From the NCBI RefSeq assembly GCF_000158095.2, contig NZ_CM011002.1:2511152-2575151 (forward strand): 64,000 bases of DNA. Direction: 5' to 3'. Shown one piece after another: positions 25,959 through 36,043 of the stretch (the stretch's first letter is position 1; the number at the start of each line of letters is the position of its first letter). The notes under the pieces were generated by a model. It was not told where the DNA came from, did not search any database, and saw nothing but the letters and a program-made list of their open reading frames with translations. A program made the position numbers and the translations under genes. The stretch is from Roseibium alexandrii DFL-11 (lineage in GTDB: Bacteria; Pseudomonadota; Alphaproteobacteria; Rhizobiales; Stappiaceae).

Positions 25959-28900
25959 TCAGATGGCCTGGCTTTTCAGCTCATCTATCAACCGGCTGTC
26001 CACTTGACCCGTCTCCGGCAGGCCCAGACTGCGCTGGAAAGCCCGGATCGCGCTGCGTGTGCGCGGGCCCATCTGGCCGTCCGGTGTGCCGGTGTCAAAA
26101 CCCAGATAGTTGAGTTTGTCCTGCGCCTCGCGGATCAGCGCCGAGTTGTCGACGGCGGTCACGGACGCATTGCTGGCCGGAAGGGCAGACCCTTCTGTCC
26201 AGCTAGGCTGCAGCGTCACCTTGTTTGCGGCCGGATCCGGTGTTTTCAGCTTGAAGCCTTCAACCGCCAGGCGGGCGCTCGCCAAGGTTTCCTGATCCAT
26301 CATGTTGGCAACATCGTCGCGCCGCTTGGCAGCCTCCGGATCACCTTGGTCGGCAGCAATCGCAAACCACTTGTAGCTGGCGATCAGATCCTTATCGACG
26401 CCGATGCCACCGGCATAGAGGATACCGAGATTGAACAGGCTGTCCTTGACGCCATAGTTGGCAGCGTCTTCAAACCACTTGGCCGCCGACGCATAATCCG
26501 GCTGTCCGCCGCCGCCTTCGGCAAAAAAGACTGCAAGGTTGTGCATTGCCTTGGCATTGCCGGCCTCAGCGGACTGTGTGTACCAGGCCTTTGCCTTCGG
26601 CAGATCCTTTTGGACCCCGCGGCCCTTTTCGTAGAGGCTGGCGAGCCGGTACTGCGCCGGGGCAAGCCCTTTGTCGGCAGCCTTTTGATACCAGGCGGCC
26701 GCCCTTTCCAGATCGGCAGCAACACCATCGCCTTCAGTGTACTTCACACCGATCAGGAATTCTGCAGCCGCGTCCCCACTGGCAGCAGCGCTTCGCAGTG
26801 CCATGGGTCCAACGCCTTCCGGCGGCAGGCTGGCCAGCAATGCTGCGCCCGCTTCGCCAGCAGCCGGTTCAGCTTCTCTGGCCGCAGTGAACCCAGAGGA
26901 GACACCCGCAGGCGCTGCACCGAAGCTGTTTTCAACGCCGCTTGGCGGTGCAAACGCCACACCAGGCTCGGCTTCCAATGACTGGGACGCGGCAGCTGCT
27001 GTCGGGGCCGGGTCTTCAACTGCCACGGGCGGCTGGGTTGTTGCAGGCGGTGCCAACGCAACGGAGCCTTCAATCGCAGGCATTGGATCACTCGCCGCGA
27101 CCGGTGGAGGGCTGTCTGAGACCACTTCGCCTTCGGAAACCGTTTCAGGATCAGAAGCAGCAACATTCGAAGCAGCTTCCTCGGCGGGATTTGCAGGTGC
27201 AGCCGCGCCCACAACGGCCTCATCTTGAGGAACTGCAGCCACTTGCGGCGACGTATCAGACGGCGAGAGCGCGCCGCGTGTGACGTAGAAGCCGGCCATC
27301 AACAGGACGACAGCTGCTGCGGTGTAAAGGATCGCGCGGCGGCGGCCACCGGACGCCTGGGCAGGTTCGGGAGCAACCCGGTCTCCCGCCAGAACAGTCG
27401 TCTGTTCTTCGCTTTGCTCGACTTCGGCCGGATTGATATCAGCCGTATTCAGCTCCAGCGCCTCGTCAACGGCTTCTTCTTTCTCGGCCGGAGACCGCTT
27501 CAACACGTTGCGAAGCCAGCCGACACGCGCCTTGCCACGTTCTTCGTCGGCGCTCTCTGCCTCTTCCTTGGCAGGTTTCTTTTTCTCAAGCTGAGCCGCT
27601 TCAGCAGATGCAGCCTGGGCGGCCCGGCGGGCAGCAGCAATAAAGTCGGCCTTGCGGTCCCTCGGGGGTTCCGGCGTGTCTTCAACGGGCTGCGGAGCCG
27701 GCTCAGCCAGGGCCTTGTTCTGAGCCAAGTCCGGCTGGGCCTTCGCAAAGAGTGGAGGACGCTCGGCAACCTTAATCGGCGAGAACAAGCCACCAGACGG
27801 CTCCGGTGACGGGTCGGATGTTTGTTTCGGCCCTGGTTCAGCACGCTCCAAGGTGTCCAACCGTTCGGTAACGGATCCAAGAACGGACTTTACACCGTCG
27901 AACGTATTGCGGGTCCGCTCCTCGCTGCCTTCGGCAGCATCCAAAAGACGCTTGAGGTCGTTCTGCAGCGACGAGATCGCGGCGTCATACTCGCTATTTT
28001 TTGCTTTTGGTGCATTGGCCACAGCTTCCTGGGCGGCCTTGCGCGCAATGCCAGCCACATCAGAGCGCGTTTCGGCGAGCCCCGCCTCAATGCGTTCTAG
28101 AACAGAAGAGATCTGATCCGAATTCTGAGCGTTGGAGGAGGATGTCTCAATCTGCTCGGCCAGAGCAGCGACCTTGGCGCCCAGAACTTCGAGGCCCTTG
28201 TCGTCGACCTTGCCTCCACCTTTGGTCACAAGCTGTGCGAGATCGGAGATCCGTTGCTCGAGCACATCGGTCGACGCTGGCTGCGCGACCCGTTCGCGCA
28301 TCGCCGTGATCTCCGAACGCAGCTTATCGAGATCCGACGTTGTAACGGTGTCTTTCGGTTGATCGAGCCGTGTTGTCAGATCGTTCAACCGATCCTGGAT
28401 CTGCGCGAAAAACTCGGTGTCCGCGCCGGAAGCGCTTTGTGCAGCTGCTACGGGCGCAATGACCGGGCGGGCCGCACGTTTTTCAATCGCGTCGATCTTT
28501 GTCGAAATCGCTTCAAGCCGTGTTCCCAACGCGTCGAATGCGCCTGGATCGCCCGACTGGATCGGTTTGGCCTGCTCCATCCGCTCAAGGCGGTCAACGA
28601 TGTCATTGAGACGGTGATCCAGTTGCGCGAGATGCTCCTGATCTGCAGGCGCCGAACGGTCATCGGCCATCATGCCGACGATGTCCTCAAGCCGACCCTG
28701 AAGCCTTGTGATCGTCTCGGGCTCCGGCATCCGCTGTTCCATTGCGGACAGCCGGTTGTCGAGGCCGCGCTGTTCCTTTGCCAGCGTTTCCAGATCATCC
28801 AGCCGGTTGGAGACGAACTTCATTCGGTCGTCGATGCTTTCAACGAGACCCTTTACATCGATCTGCTGGACAAACCCGCGCACTTCACGCAGCTCCGCGC

Positions 28901-30020
28901 GCAAGGGTTCGATCTCAGCATGATCCTTGCGCTGAAGCAGTTCTTCCATACGTTCGGCAATCGAGACGACACGGTCCTCCAGGACCATCATGTGCTCAGA
29001 ACGCGGCAGGGCTGCAAAGGCGTCTTCGATCTCATTCAGCCGAACGGTGACGCTGCGCAGGACACGCGGGTCAACTGAGGCTCGGGACAATTCGTCAAGC
29101 CGCTGCAAAATGTGCGCATAACCGTGTTCCAGCGTTTGAAGAGCGCCTTCCACATTGGTCCGGCCGACCAGAGACTTCAGCTCGGCGACTTCCTTCCGGA
29201 TCTCTTTTGCAAGCTGATCGTTCTTTTTGTCATTGCGCAGCCGGTCCACCATGTCGGCCAAACGGCGCAACTCTGTATTCTGACGATTGACCGTCTCGTT
29301 CGTGCCGCGCGAAATTCCGCCGAGAGCGTCCCGCAGAGACCCAAGTTCTTCGCGAACATGCGCCAGGGCTTGTTCCTGCGGCTTTCTCAGCGCATCAATG
29401 CGGCGTCCCAAATCTTTGTAGGCGTGCATGGACGCGTTACGGCTGGCGATCGAACTGCGGCGGGGTGCCCGCTGATAATAAACATCATCTTCGTCGCCAT
29501 AATCCGCATCCGCATATGGATCATCATTATAGTAGCCGTCATCATCACCGTAGGCATCGGACTCGTCCAAAGCGTCGATGGCATAACGGCCAGCGCGGTG
29601 GCTGCGGGACGGCGCACGCTCATATTCGTCTGCATAGTCTTCGTCACCTGCGAGCCCCTGAACCTGCTGGTCGAGACGGTCCAACGCTCCCATGACATCA
29701 TCAATACCAGCGTCTGGCGCACGCTCCCGGCCCCGGCGAGGAGTTGGACGGGGCGAACGCCCGCGCCCACGTTTTGGTGCTTCCCGCTCGGCTTGTTCGG
29801 ACAGAAGACGGTCCAGCTCATCTGCAACAGCATCCAGATCCCCTTCCGGCCCGTGTTCACCAGAATACATGCGATCATATCCGCCGAGAGCAGTTGCAGT
29901 TCGGGTGAGTCTTTCAATCCGGGCGCGCGCGGGTTCACGGTGAGGCAAATCGTTCCGATCTAGACTGTCATACACATCTCGGCCGCGGCGTCCTGCCTGG
30001 TGTTTGTTTCTAGCCGGCAT
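25959..30020 (-). CDS. PodJ-like polar localisation protein (coiled coil, Sel1, PG-binding)
   Basis: A 1353-residue single-span membrane protein with the layout of PodJ-type polarity factors. A disordered, charged N-terminal 200 residues with Arg/Asp-rich repeats precede long coiled coils (about 200-750). An Ala/Pro/Glu-rich linker leads to one membrane helix near residue 900 (AILYTAAAVVLLMAGFYV). The periplasmic part has an Ala/Pro linker, four or five Sel1 repeats (about 1085-1245, such as AAEFLIGVKYTEGDGVAADL and AQYRLASLYEKGRGVQKDL) and a C-terminal peptidoglycan-binding domain (LNYLGFDTGTPDGQMGPRTR). In Caulobacter, PodJ organises the new cell pole. Start ATG 30020 has AGGG seven bases upstream. 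A CtrA-like box lies 115 bases upstream. Confidence 0.88.
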   Translation of the reverse strand: MPARNKHQAGRRGRDVYDSLDRNDLPHREPARARIERLTRTATALGGYDRMYSGEHGPEGDLDAVADELDRLLSEQAEREAPKRGRGRSPRPTPRRGRERAPDAGIDDVMGALDRLDQQVQGLAGDEDYADEYERAPSRSHRAGRYAIDALDESDAYGDDDGYYNDDPYADADYGDEDDVYYQRAPRRSSIASRNASMHAYKDLGRRIDALRKPQEQALAHVREELGSLRDALGGISRGTNETVNRQNTELRRLADMVDRLRNDKKNDQLAKEIRKEVAELKSLVGRTNVEGALQTLEHGYAHILQRLDELSRASVDPRVLRSVTVRLNEIEDAFAALPRSEHMMVLEDRVVSIAERMEELLQRKDHAEIEPLRAELREVRGFVQQIDVKGLVESIDDRMKFVSNRLDDLETLAKEQRGLDNRLSAMEQRMPEPETITRLQGRLEDIVGMMADDRSAPADQEHLAQLDHRLNDIVDRLERMEQAKPIQSGDPGAFDALGTRLEAISTKIDAIEKRAARPVIAPVAAAQSASGADTEFFAQIQDRLNDLTTRLDQPKDTVTTSDLDKLRSEITAMRERVAQPASTDVLEQRISDLAQLVTKGGGKVDDKGLEVLGAKVAALAEQIETSSSNAQNSDQISSVLERIEAGLAETRSDVAGIARKAAQEAVANAPKAKNSEYDAAISSLQNDLKRLLDAAEGSEERTRNTFDGVKSVLGSVTERLDTLERAEPGPKQTSDPSPEPSGGLFSPIKVAERPPLFAKAQPDLAQNKALAEPAPQPVEDTPEPPRDRKADFIAAARRAAQAASAEAAQLEKKKPAKEEAESADEERGKARVGWLRNVLKRSPAEKEEAVDEALELNTADINPAEVEQSEEQTTVLAGDRVAPEPAQASGGRRRAILYTAAAVVLLMAGFYVTRGALSPSDTSPQVAAVPQDEAVVGAAAPANPAEEAASNVAASDPETVSEGEVVSDSPPPVAASDPMPAIEGSVALAPPATTQPPVAVEDPAPTAAAASQSLEAEPGVAFAPPSGVENSFGAAPAGVSSGFTAAREAEPAAGEAGAALLASLPPEGVGPMALRSAAASGDAAAEFLIGVKYTEGDGVAADLERAAAWYQKAADKGLAPAQYRLASLYEKGRGVQKDLPKAKAWYTQSAEAGNAKAMHNLAVFFAEGGGGQPDYASAAKWFEDAANYGVKDSLFNLGILYAGGIGVDKDLIASYKWFAIAADQGDPEAAKRRDDVANMMDQETLASARLAVEGFKLKTPDPAANKVTLQPSWTEGSALPASNASVTAVDNSALIREAQDKLNYLGFDTGTPDGQMGPRTRSAIRAFQRSLGLPETGQVDSRLIDELKSQAI

Positions 30021-30441
30021 ATCCTGACCCTGGGCTGTTGGTCTTGAGACCACTTAAAGGAGCTGGCTTGAGAACAGTGTCCGACGAAGGCCGGAAAGCG
30101 GGCCAGCATTTTCCAAGACTTTGTCGACTTAGGGTAAACAGGCAGTTAACTCGCATTGCCAAATGCGATTCCGCGCTCTGAACGGCGGCTGATCATTCAG
30201 GATATGCACAAACAATATCGAATCGTTCGCCTTGCCTTCCGCAAATCTGACAGCACGTGGTGGCCCGGACTAGACGGTGACGCAAACGTAAGCTAAACAG
30301 TGCACAAGAATTCAAGAAGAACCCGCGCCGGAATACGCGCACGACAGTCCATTATGCGAGTGAACTCGCGGTCTGCATTGGGTCTTTTCAAGTTGAAACG
30401 GCAGCCCGCTGGCCGCGGAGCAAAGCAAGAGAACAAGCAAA
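30021..30441. other. Gene-free divergent promoter region
   Basis: About 421 bases between the PodJ-like gene and the MerR regulator. Apart from the CtrA-like box listed separately, a partial match to the MerR palindrome (TGACGCAAACGTAAG, near 30277-30291) is seen. No coding frame is convincing. Confidence 0.45.
30135..30151 (-). promoter_or_regulatory. CtrA-like box upstream of the PodJ-like gene
   Basis: On the minus strand GTTAACTGCCTGTTTAC reads as TTAA-N7-TTTAC, one base from the CtrA consensus TTAA-N7-TTAAC. It lies 115 bases before the start codon. Cell-cycle control of podJ in Caulobacter makes this plausible. Confidence 0.35.
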
Positions 30442-30906
30442 ATGAGCGAAGCGCTTTCGATTTTGAACAACAACGATGAGCTGGTCGATGTGGTTGCAGC
30501 CTCAGACGACGGCAGCAAGAAGACTCAATTCACGATCGGCGATCTGGCGAAGGAATTTGGCTGCACGCTGCGGACACTTCGCTTTTATGAAGACAAGGGT
30601 CTGATCAATCCGAAGCGCGATGGCATGAACCGGGTGTATAACCGCCGGGACCGGGCACGTCTGAAACTGGTTCTTATGGGCAAGCAGGTTGGCTTTTCGC
30701 TTTCTGAGATCCGGGACATGCTGGACCTTTATGACCTGCGCGATGGACAGGTTACGCAGCTGCGGGTCGCACTTTCCCGCTTCAACGAGCAGATCGCGGT
30801 TCTTGAGAACCAGCGCAAGGACATCGAAACAGCCATTGAAGAGCTCTCACGCACCGTCGAGATCGTTTCCGGCATGCTGAAACAAAAGGAAGCTGAAGAA
30901 GCCTGA
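30442..30906 (+). CDS. MerR-family regulator (LiuR-like, acyl-CoA catabolism)
   Basis: A 154-residue MerR protein. After an acidic 28-residue lead, residues about 30-95 form the winged helix (FTIGDLAKEFGCTLRTLRFY, EDKGLINPKRDGMNRVY, KQVGFSLSEIRDMLDLYD), then a dimer coiled coil (QLRVALSRFNEQIAVLENQR). There are no metal-binding cysteines in the C-terminus, unlike metal sensors; this matches LiuR-type regulators of branched-chain or fatty-acid degradation. The acyl-CoA dehydrogenase gene begins 340 bases downstream with a 20-base palindrome before it, the likely target. Confidence 0.88.
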   Translation: MSEALSILNNNDELVDVVAASDDGSKKTQFTIGDLAKEFGCTLRTLRFYEDKGLINPKRDGMNRVYNRRDRARLKLVLMGKQVGFSLSEIRDMLDLYDLRDGQVTQLRVALSRFNEQIAVLENQRKDIETAIEELSRTVEIVSGMLKQKEAEEA

Positions 30907-30941
30907 TTTGGCTAATCTTCTCCTTTAGCGGCAGATCGAGC

Positions 30942-30974
30942 CCGGCATTCTTGAGCGGAATGCCGGCCTTTTTT
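30942..30974 (+). terminator. Terminator of the merR gene
   Basis: A 9-bp perfect stem (CCGGCATTC with GAATGCCGG), a seven-base loop and six T follow the MerR stop codon by about 35 bases. Confidence 0.88.
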
Positions 30975-31193
30975 CACGCAATCTATGTGGGATATGTTTA
31001 TCTCTAATCTCATTGAGTGTATTTTCCATCGCCATCTAATAGGCTGAAAAACGTAGCGTCACGCACCGGTTTAATGCGTGCACCACCACAAAAAACCAAC
31101 TTTTGATGCCTTTCAGCTCGTTTTTTGGGCTATGCTTCCGTAACGACACCCCCTTGTCGCCTTAGAATTTCGCGCGTATATAGATGCCCAAGG

Positions 31194-31213
31194 TGACGTT
31201 TACGGAAACGTCA
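31194..31213. promoter_or_regulatory. Palindromic operator, probable MerR/LiuR site
   Basis: TGACGTTTACGGAAACGTCA is a 20-base inverted repeat with nine of ten pairs matching, 37 bases before the acyl-CoA dehydrogenase start. It resembles the TTTACGTAAACG-like sites proposed for LiuR-type MerR regulators, and the MerR gene is immediately upstream. Confidence 0.6.
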
Positions 31214-31249
31214 TGCAAAGCATCTGACGGCAAATCTGGGAGGATTTCC

Positions 31250-33046
31250 ATGCCGACATACTCCGCACCGGTTGATGATACCCTTTTCCTTTTGAAAGAC
31301 GTTTTCGGATACGAGCGCTATTCCAACCTGCCGGGTTTTTCCGACGCACCGCTTGATCTGGTGGAAGCCATTCTTAAGGAAGGCGCAAAGTTTACAGAGG
31401 AAGTCCTCCAGCCAATCAACCAGTCTGGCGATCAGGAAGGCTGCACACGGAACGACGACGGCACTGTTTCCGTTCCAAAAGGCTTTAAGGAAGCTTACGA
31501 CGCTTTTTGCGAAGGGGGATGGGCAACTCTTGCCGCTGATGCGGATTACGGCGGACAAGGTTTGCCGCACACGCTGGCTACGATCTTCAATGAATTTGCT
31601 TCGTCTGCAAACATGGCCTTCTCCATGTACCCGGGACTGACCGCCGGTGCGATTGCGGCCTTGACCACCCATGGAACGGATGAGCAGAAGCAGACATACT
31701 TGCCGAACATGATTTCCGGCAAATGGACCGGCACGATGAATCTCACCGAGCCGCATTGCGGCACGGACCTCGGACTTATTCGCACCAAAGCCGTCTCGCA
31801 AGCCGATGGCTCCTACAAGATCTCCGGCACCAAGATCTTCATCTCGGCCGGCGAACACGAAATGTCGGACAACATCATCCACCTGGTGCTGGCCCGTATC
31901 GAAGGTGCCCCGGAAGGCAACAAAGGCATCTCGCTGTTTGTCGTTCCGCGGAACGAAATTGCCGAAGACGGCACAAGCGGCGCGCGCAACGGTGTGTCTT
32001 GCGGCTCCATCGAACACAAGATGGGGATCCACGGCAATGCGACCTGCGTCATGAACTATGACGATGCGACCGGCTGGCTCGTTGGCGAAGAAAACAAGGG
32101 TCTGCGCGCCATGTTCGTCATGATGAACGAAGCCCGCCTCGGTGTGGCCGTTCAAGGTTTGTCGCAGTCGGAAGTTGCCTACCAGAACGCCGTGACTTAC
32201 GCGAAAGACCGTATTCAGGGCCGTGCACTCACCGGTCCCAAAAGCCCGGACAAGGCCGCCGATCCGATCATCGTTCATCCGGACGTCCGCCGTACCTTGA
32301 TGTCCATCCGGGCTTTCAATGAAGCAGCCCGCGCGCTGGTCATCTGGACCGCGCTGCACGGCGACGTGTCCCATCGCTCCGAAGACGACAAGGACAAGCA
32401 GTTCTCTGACGACATGATGGGCCTGATGACACCGGTTCTCAAAGGTGTGCTGACCGACATCGGTTTCGAAAACGCGGTCAATGCCCAACAGATGTATGGT
32501 GGCCACGGCTATATCGGCGAGTGGGGTATGGAGCAGTTTGTTCGCGACGCCCGTATCGCCATGATCTATGAGGGCGCAAACGGCATCCAGGCGCTGGATC
32601 TCGTGGGCCGCAAGCTTCCGGCAAATGGCGGCCGCGCGGTCATGAGCTTCTTCAATGAGGTCAACACGTTCTTGAAAGAAAACAAGGACAACGAAGACCT
32701 GACCGCATTCATCGGCCCGCTGAAGAAAGGCGTCGATGATCTGCAGGCGGCAACCATGTGGTTCATGAACAACGCCATGAAGAATCCGGACAATGCCGGG
32801 GCCGGCTCGACCGACTACATGCATCTCTTCGGCCTCGTTGCACTCGGCTACATGTGGGCCAAGATCGCCAAGACGGCCAAGGAGACACTGAAGAACGGCG
32901 CCAACGGCAAGGAGCAGTGGCTCTCCGACAAGTTGGCCTTCGGTACATTTTACATGGAACGGACCATGCCTGAGACCGCGGCGCACCTTGCTCGGATTTC
33001 AACAGGTTCTGACACCATGATGTCGGTCAGCGCCGAGGCATTTTAA
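31250..33046 (+). CDS. Acyl-CoA dehydrogenase, FadE/DmdC-like long form
   Basis: A 598-residue FAD enzyme of the long acyl-CoA dehydrogenase group that carries both a short N-terminal extension ([20 protein letters not shown]) and a C-terminal extra domain. The core shows [38 protein letters not shown] and [20 protein letters not shown] with the usual catalytic Glu region near [10 protein letters not shown]. The group includes 3-methylmercaptopropionyl-CoA dehydrogenase (DmdC) and fatty acyl-CoA dehydrogenases. The thiolase and FadB neighbours favour fatty-acid beta-oxidation. Start ATG 31250 has GGAGG six bases upstream. Confidence 0.9.
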   Translation: MPTYSAPVDDTLFLLKDVFGYERYSNLPGFSDAPLDLVEAILKEGAKFTEEVLQPINQSGDQEGCTRNDDGTVSVPKGFKEAYDAFCEGGWATLAADADYGGQGLPHTLATIFNEFASSANMAFSMYPGLTAGAIAALTTHGTDEQKQTYLPNMISGKWTGTMNLTEPHCGTDLGLIRTKAVSQADGSYKISGTKIFISAGEHEMSDNIIHLVLARIEGAPEGNKGISLFVVPRNEIAEDGTSGARNGVSCGSIEHKMGIHGNATCVMNYDDATGWLVGEENKGLRAMFVMMNEARLGVAVQGLSQSEVAYQNAVTYAKDRIQGRALTGPKSPDKAADPIIVHPDVRRTLMSIRAFNEAARALVIWTALHGDVSHRSEDDKDKQFSDDMMGLMTPVLKGVLTDIGFENAVNAQQMYGGHGYIGEWGMEQFVRDARIAMIYEGANGIQALDLVGRKLPANGGRAVMSFFNEVNTFLKENKDNEDLTAFIGPLKKGVDDLQAATMWFMNNAMKNPDNAGAGSTDYMHLFGLVALGYMWAKIAKTAKETLKNGANGKEQWLSDKLAFGTFYMERTMPETAAHLARISTGSDTMMSVSAEAF

Positions 33047-33052
33047 GCCGAA

Positions 33053-33074
33053 CGGCCCGGTGACAGCCGGGCCG
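33053..33074 (+). terminator. Strong hairpin after acyl-CoA dehydrogenase
   Basis: CGGCCCGG-TGACAG-CCGGGCCG forms a perfect 8-bp GC stem just after the stop. No T-tract follows, so it may instead stabilise the upstream mRNA or dampen read-through to the GST gene. Confidence 0.45.
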
Positions 33075-33151
33075 GACATTCACCCGCGCAAAATCTGTTT
33101 GGGGCGGTATAGTCCCGCCTCAAGCATATTTGTCAGGGAGATAGCATCGAT

Positions 33152-33790
33152 ATGGCTGAATTCGTTCTTCATTGCATGGCCCAGTCCGGGCATTCCTATA
33201 AGGTCGCGCTCATGCTGGAGCTGTGCGGGGCCGACTGGGAAGCGTCCTGGGTCGATTTCTTCAACGGCCAAACGCGCAGCGAAGAGTTCCGCTCGTCGCT
33301 GAACGAAATGGGCGAAGTTCCGGTTCTTGTTCATGGCAATGAGACGCTGACCCAGTCCGCAGTCATCATGGACTACCTCGTTGAGAAGTTTGGAAAGTTC
33401 GGCTGGGACACCGACGAAGAACGCCGCGAAATTCTACGCTGGACAATTTTCGACAATCAGAAAGTGTCCGGCATGATCGGCCCGCTGCGGTTCATGCGCA
33501 CGCTTATCAAGACCGGTGAAACAGACGTGGTGAAGTTCCTGGATGGGCGGGCCAAAAGCGCGCTGGCCATTCTGGACAAGCACCTGGCGAAAAACGATTT
33601 CGCTATCGGCTCCAAACTGACGACAGCCGATTTTTCCCTCTGCAGCTACCTGTTTTACGAGGGCGAACTCGGCATCGACGTGAACGACTACCAAAACGTG
33701 ACCGCCTGGCTGGGCCGCATAAAGTCCCAACCCGGCTGGAAACATCCTTATGACCTCATGCCCGGCCACCCTTTGCCAAGCGCCGCGTGA
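33152..33790 (+). CDS. Glutathione S-transferase family protein
   Basis: A 212-residue protein with a thioredoxin-like N-terminal half (EFVLHCMAQSGHSYKVALML, cis-Pro in EVPVLVHGNETLTQSAVIMDYL) and an all-helical C-terminal half with the N-capping box LTTADFSLCSYLFY. The glutathione-activating position is likely Ser in AQSGHSYK. The family is broad and the substrate cannot be assigned. It sits between the acyl-CoA dehydrogenase and thiolase genes in the same direction, 27 bases before the thiolase, so it is probably cotranscribed. Confidence 0.88.
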   Translation: MAEFVLHCMAQSGHSYKVALMLELCGADWEASWVDFFNGQTRSEEFRSSLNEMGEVPVLVHGNETLTQSAVIMDYLVEKFGKFGWDTDEERREILRWTIFDNQKVSGMIGPLRFMRTLIKTGETDVVKFLDGRAKSALAILDKHLAKNDFAIGSKLTTADFSLCSYLFYEGELGIDVNDYQNVTAWLGRIKSQPGWKHPYDLMPGHPLPSAA

Positions 33791-33817
33791 GGCCCGCCTG
33801 ATCTAGAGGAGGATTTG

Positions 33818-35026
33818 ATGCCTGAAGCCTATATTTACGACCACGTGCGCACCCCGCGCGGCCGTGGCAAAAAGGACGGCGCCCTGCACGAAGTGCCAGC
33901 CGTTCGCTTGGCTGCCACCGCGCTGGAAGCCATCCGGGACCGAAACGGTATCGACACAAAGAAGGTTGATGACGTGGTTCTCGGTTGTGTCGATCCCGTC
34001 GGTGAAGCCGGCGGCGACATCGCCCGTGCAGCCGTGTTCGCAGCGGACTATGACACGTCAGTACCAGGCATGCAGATCAACCGGTTCTGTGCCTCAGGCC
34101 TTGATGCCGTCAACATGGCCTCCGCTCAGGTCATGTCCGGCCAGCACAAGCTCGTCATCGCCGGTGGTGTGGAAAGCATGAGCCGTGTCGGCCTTGGCGC
34201 ATCAGGTGGCGCCTGGCCGATCGAGCCGCAGGTTGCCATTCCCTCCTACTTCATGCCGCAGGGCGTTTCCGCTGACCTGATCGCAACGAAATACGGCTTT
34301 AGCCGTGACGATTGCGATGCCTATGCCGTGGAAAGCCAGAAGCGTGCGGGCAAGTCCTGGGAAGACGGCAAGTTCGACAGGTCCGTCGTTCCGGTCAAGG
34401 ACATCAACGGCATCACGATCCTGGCCAAGGACGAGCACATGCGTCCTGAGACTGACATGCAGTCCCTCGCCTCTCTCAACCCGTCCTTCGAAATGATGGG
34501 TGCCATGGGCGGTTTCAACGCGGTTGGCATTCAGGCCCATCCGGAAGTGGAAAACGTCAAACACGTTCACCACGCCGGCAACTCCTCCGGGATCGTTGAT
34601 GGCGCTGCGGCCGTCCTTATCGGCTCTTCGACAGCCGGCCGCTCCATCGGCATGAAGCCGCGCGCGCGCATCAAAGCCTTCGCCAACATCGGCTCCGAAC
34701 CAGCACTCATGCTGACCGGACCGGTGGACGTGACCGAGAAGCTACTGAAGAATGCGAAGATGGAGATGAAGGACATCGATCTCATCGAGATCAACGAAGC
34801 CTTTGCGTCCGTCGTTCTGCGTTACCAGCAGGCGTTCGATCTCGATTCGGCAACGGTCAACGTCAACGGCGGCGCGATTGCTCTCGGGCACCCGCTCGGC
34901 GCGACCGGTGCGATGATCCTCGGAACAGTTCTGGACGAGCTGGAACGCCGCGATCTGAACACTGCGCTGGTCACACTCTGCATCGGTGCCGGCATGGGCA
35001 CAGCAACCATCATCGAACGGGTCTGA
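33818..35026 (+). CDS. fadA: Acetyl-CoA acyltransferase (3-ketoacyl-CoA thiolase)
   Basis: A 402-residue thiolase that cleaves 3-ketoacyl-CoA in beta-oxidation. The acyl-accepting Cys is in [16 protein letters not shown] near residue 89, the base His in [15 protein letters not shown] and the second Cys in [13 protein letters not shown]. The length is normal for the family. ATG 33818 has GGAGG five bases upstream. It follows the GST gene closely and precedes FadB, with an antisense EAL gene between, so thiolase and FadB are not on one uninterrupted transcript. Confidence 0.92.
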   Translation: MPEAYIYDHVRTPRGRGKKDGALHEVPAVRLAATALEAIRDRNGIDTKKVDDVVLGCVDPVGEAGGDIARAAVFAADYDTSVPGMQINRFCASGLDAVNMASAQVMSGQHKLVIAGGVESMSRVGLGASGGAWPIEPQVAIPSYFMPQGVSADLIATKYGFSRDDCDAYAVESQKRAGKSWEDGKFDRSVVPVKDINGITILAKDEHMRPETDMQSLASLNPSFEMMGAMGGFNAVGIQAHPEVENVKHVHHAGNSSGIVDGAAAVLIGSSTAGRSIGMKPRARIKAFANIGSEPALMLTGPVDVTEKLLKNAKMEMKDIDLIEINEAFASVVLRYQQAFDLDSATVNVNGGAIALGHPLGATGAMILGTVLDELERRDLNTALVTLCIGAGMGTATIIERV

Positions 35027-35126
35027 CACAATGAGCGCCCGGCTCCATCCAACACACGTCAGGTTGCACGGCGGTCTTTCAGCCCACCGTGGCAACGATG
35101 GATCTGGGCGGCTCGGCTGTCAAACC

Positions 35127-35882
35127 CTATTGGGCAGCAACCAGCGTTTCGCTAAATGCCACCTTGGGCATCGTCTCAAGCTCAGGCCGGGCGAACAGGT
35201 AACCTTGCATAAGATTGACGCCGAGGTCCATCAGGACATGCAATTCGCCATCGGTCTCAATGCCTTCCGCGAGCACGGAAATGCCCAGGTCGCGGCAGAT
35301 GGATGTGACACCCCGTACAATGGCGCGCTTGGTGAAATCGCTGTCGATGTCTCGGACAAGGCCCATATCAATCTTGACAATGTCGGGAGTGAAAGACGCC
35401 AACAGGTTCAGTCCGGCGTAACCAGCGCCGAAATCGTCTATCGCGGTCAAGAAACCCTGCCGCTGATATTCGGCGATGATGCCTTGCAAGTGCGCCGGGT
35501 CGGCTACGCGTTCACTTTCGGTGAACTCGAAGTTTATCCGGCGCAAGTCAAAACCGCTTTGGGCGGCGGCAACAAGAGTTGTTCTGATGCAGGCGCGCGG
35601 CTCATACACCGCGTTCGGCATGAAGTTGATCGACAAGATGCAGTCAGCGGGCATAAGGCGGGCAGCCAACTCGATGGCTTTAACCCGGCATCGCTGATCG
35701 AAACTGTACTTTGTCTGGTCCGTCACACGGGAAAGAACTGTGGGAGCCGGTTCGCCGGACATCCCGCGGACCAAAGCTTCGTAGCCCCAAACTTTTTGGG
35801 CCTTGATGTCCACGATCGGTTGGAAGGCCATCGTGAAGTCGAAATCGATTTCGTTCCCGCCCCTGCATCCGTCGCAAGACAT
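35127..35882 (-). CDS. EAL-domain cyclic-di-GMP phosphodiesterase
   Basis: A 251-residue stand-alone EAL protein with an N-terminal CDGC pair but no transmembrane segment. The catalytic set is intact: YEALVRG (EAL), SINFMPN, INFEFTESE, AIDDFGAGYAG (DDFG), KIDMGLV, AEGIET and QGYLFARP. It should therefore hydrolyse c-di-GMP to pGpG. Start ATG 35882 has GGGG five bases upstream; a longer frame from 36026 is unlike the family. It is encoded on the opposite strand between the thiolase and FadB genes and is divergent from FadB, an unexpected position. Confidence 0.9.
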   Translation of the reverse strand: MSCDGCRGGNEIDFDFTMAFQPIVDIKAQKVWGYEALVRGMSGEPAPTVLSRVTDQTKYSFDQRCRVKAIELAARLMPADCILSINFMPNAVYEPRACIRTTLVAAAQSGFDLRRINFEFTESERVADPAHLQGIIAEYQRQGFLTAIDDFGAGYAGLNLLASFTPDIVKIDMGLVRDIDSDFTKRAIVRGVTSICRDLGISVLAEGIETDGELHVLMDLGVNLMQGYLFARPELETMPKVAFSETLVAAQ

Positions 35883-36043
35883 GGTGTCCCCTTCCCGGCC
35901 GTGCCGCAAGTGTCTGGAGCGGACACTAACGGGCTTGAACTTCCAAATCCTTACCCGGGGAACAAAAGCTTGAACTTTCGCGCTTCTCATTGGGAAAGAG
36001 CGCATAAAAACGAAACAACCTTCCACTGATTAGGGAGAGACAG

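Larger units (their letters stand above)
30907..31249. other. Gene-free control region before the acyl-CoA dehydrogenase
   Basis: About 343 bases holding the merR terminator, an inverted repeat CACGCA-N9-TGCGTG (31060-31080) and the 20-base palindrome at 31194-31213. It contains the promoter of the beta-oxidation genes; no coding frame is convincing. Confidence 0.5.

Noticed and set aside
31211..32986. 591-codon open frame antisense to the acyl-CoA dehydrogenase
   Set aside because: Shadow of a GC-rich gene with all expected enzyme motifs on the plus strand.
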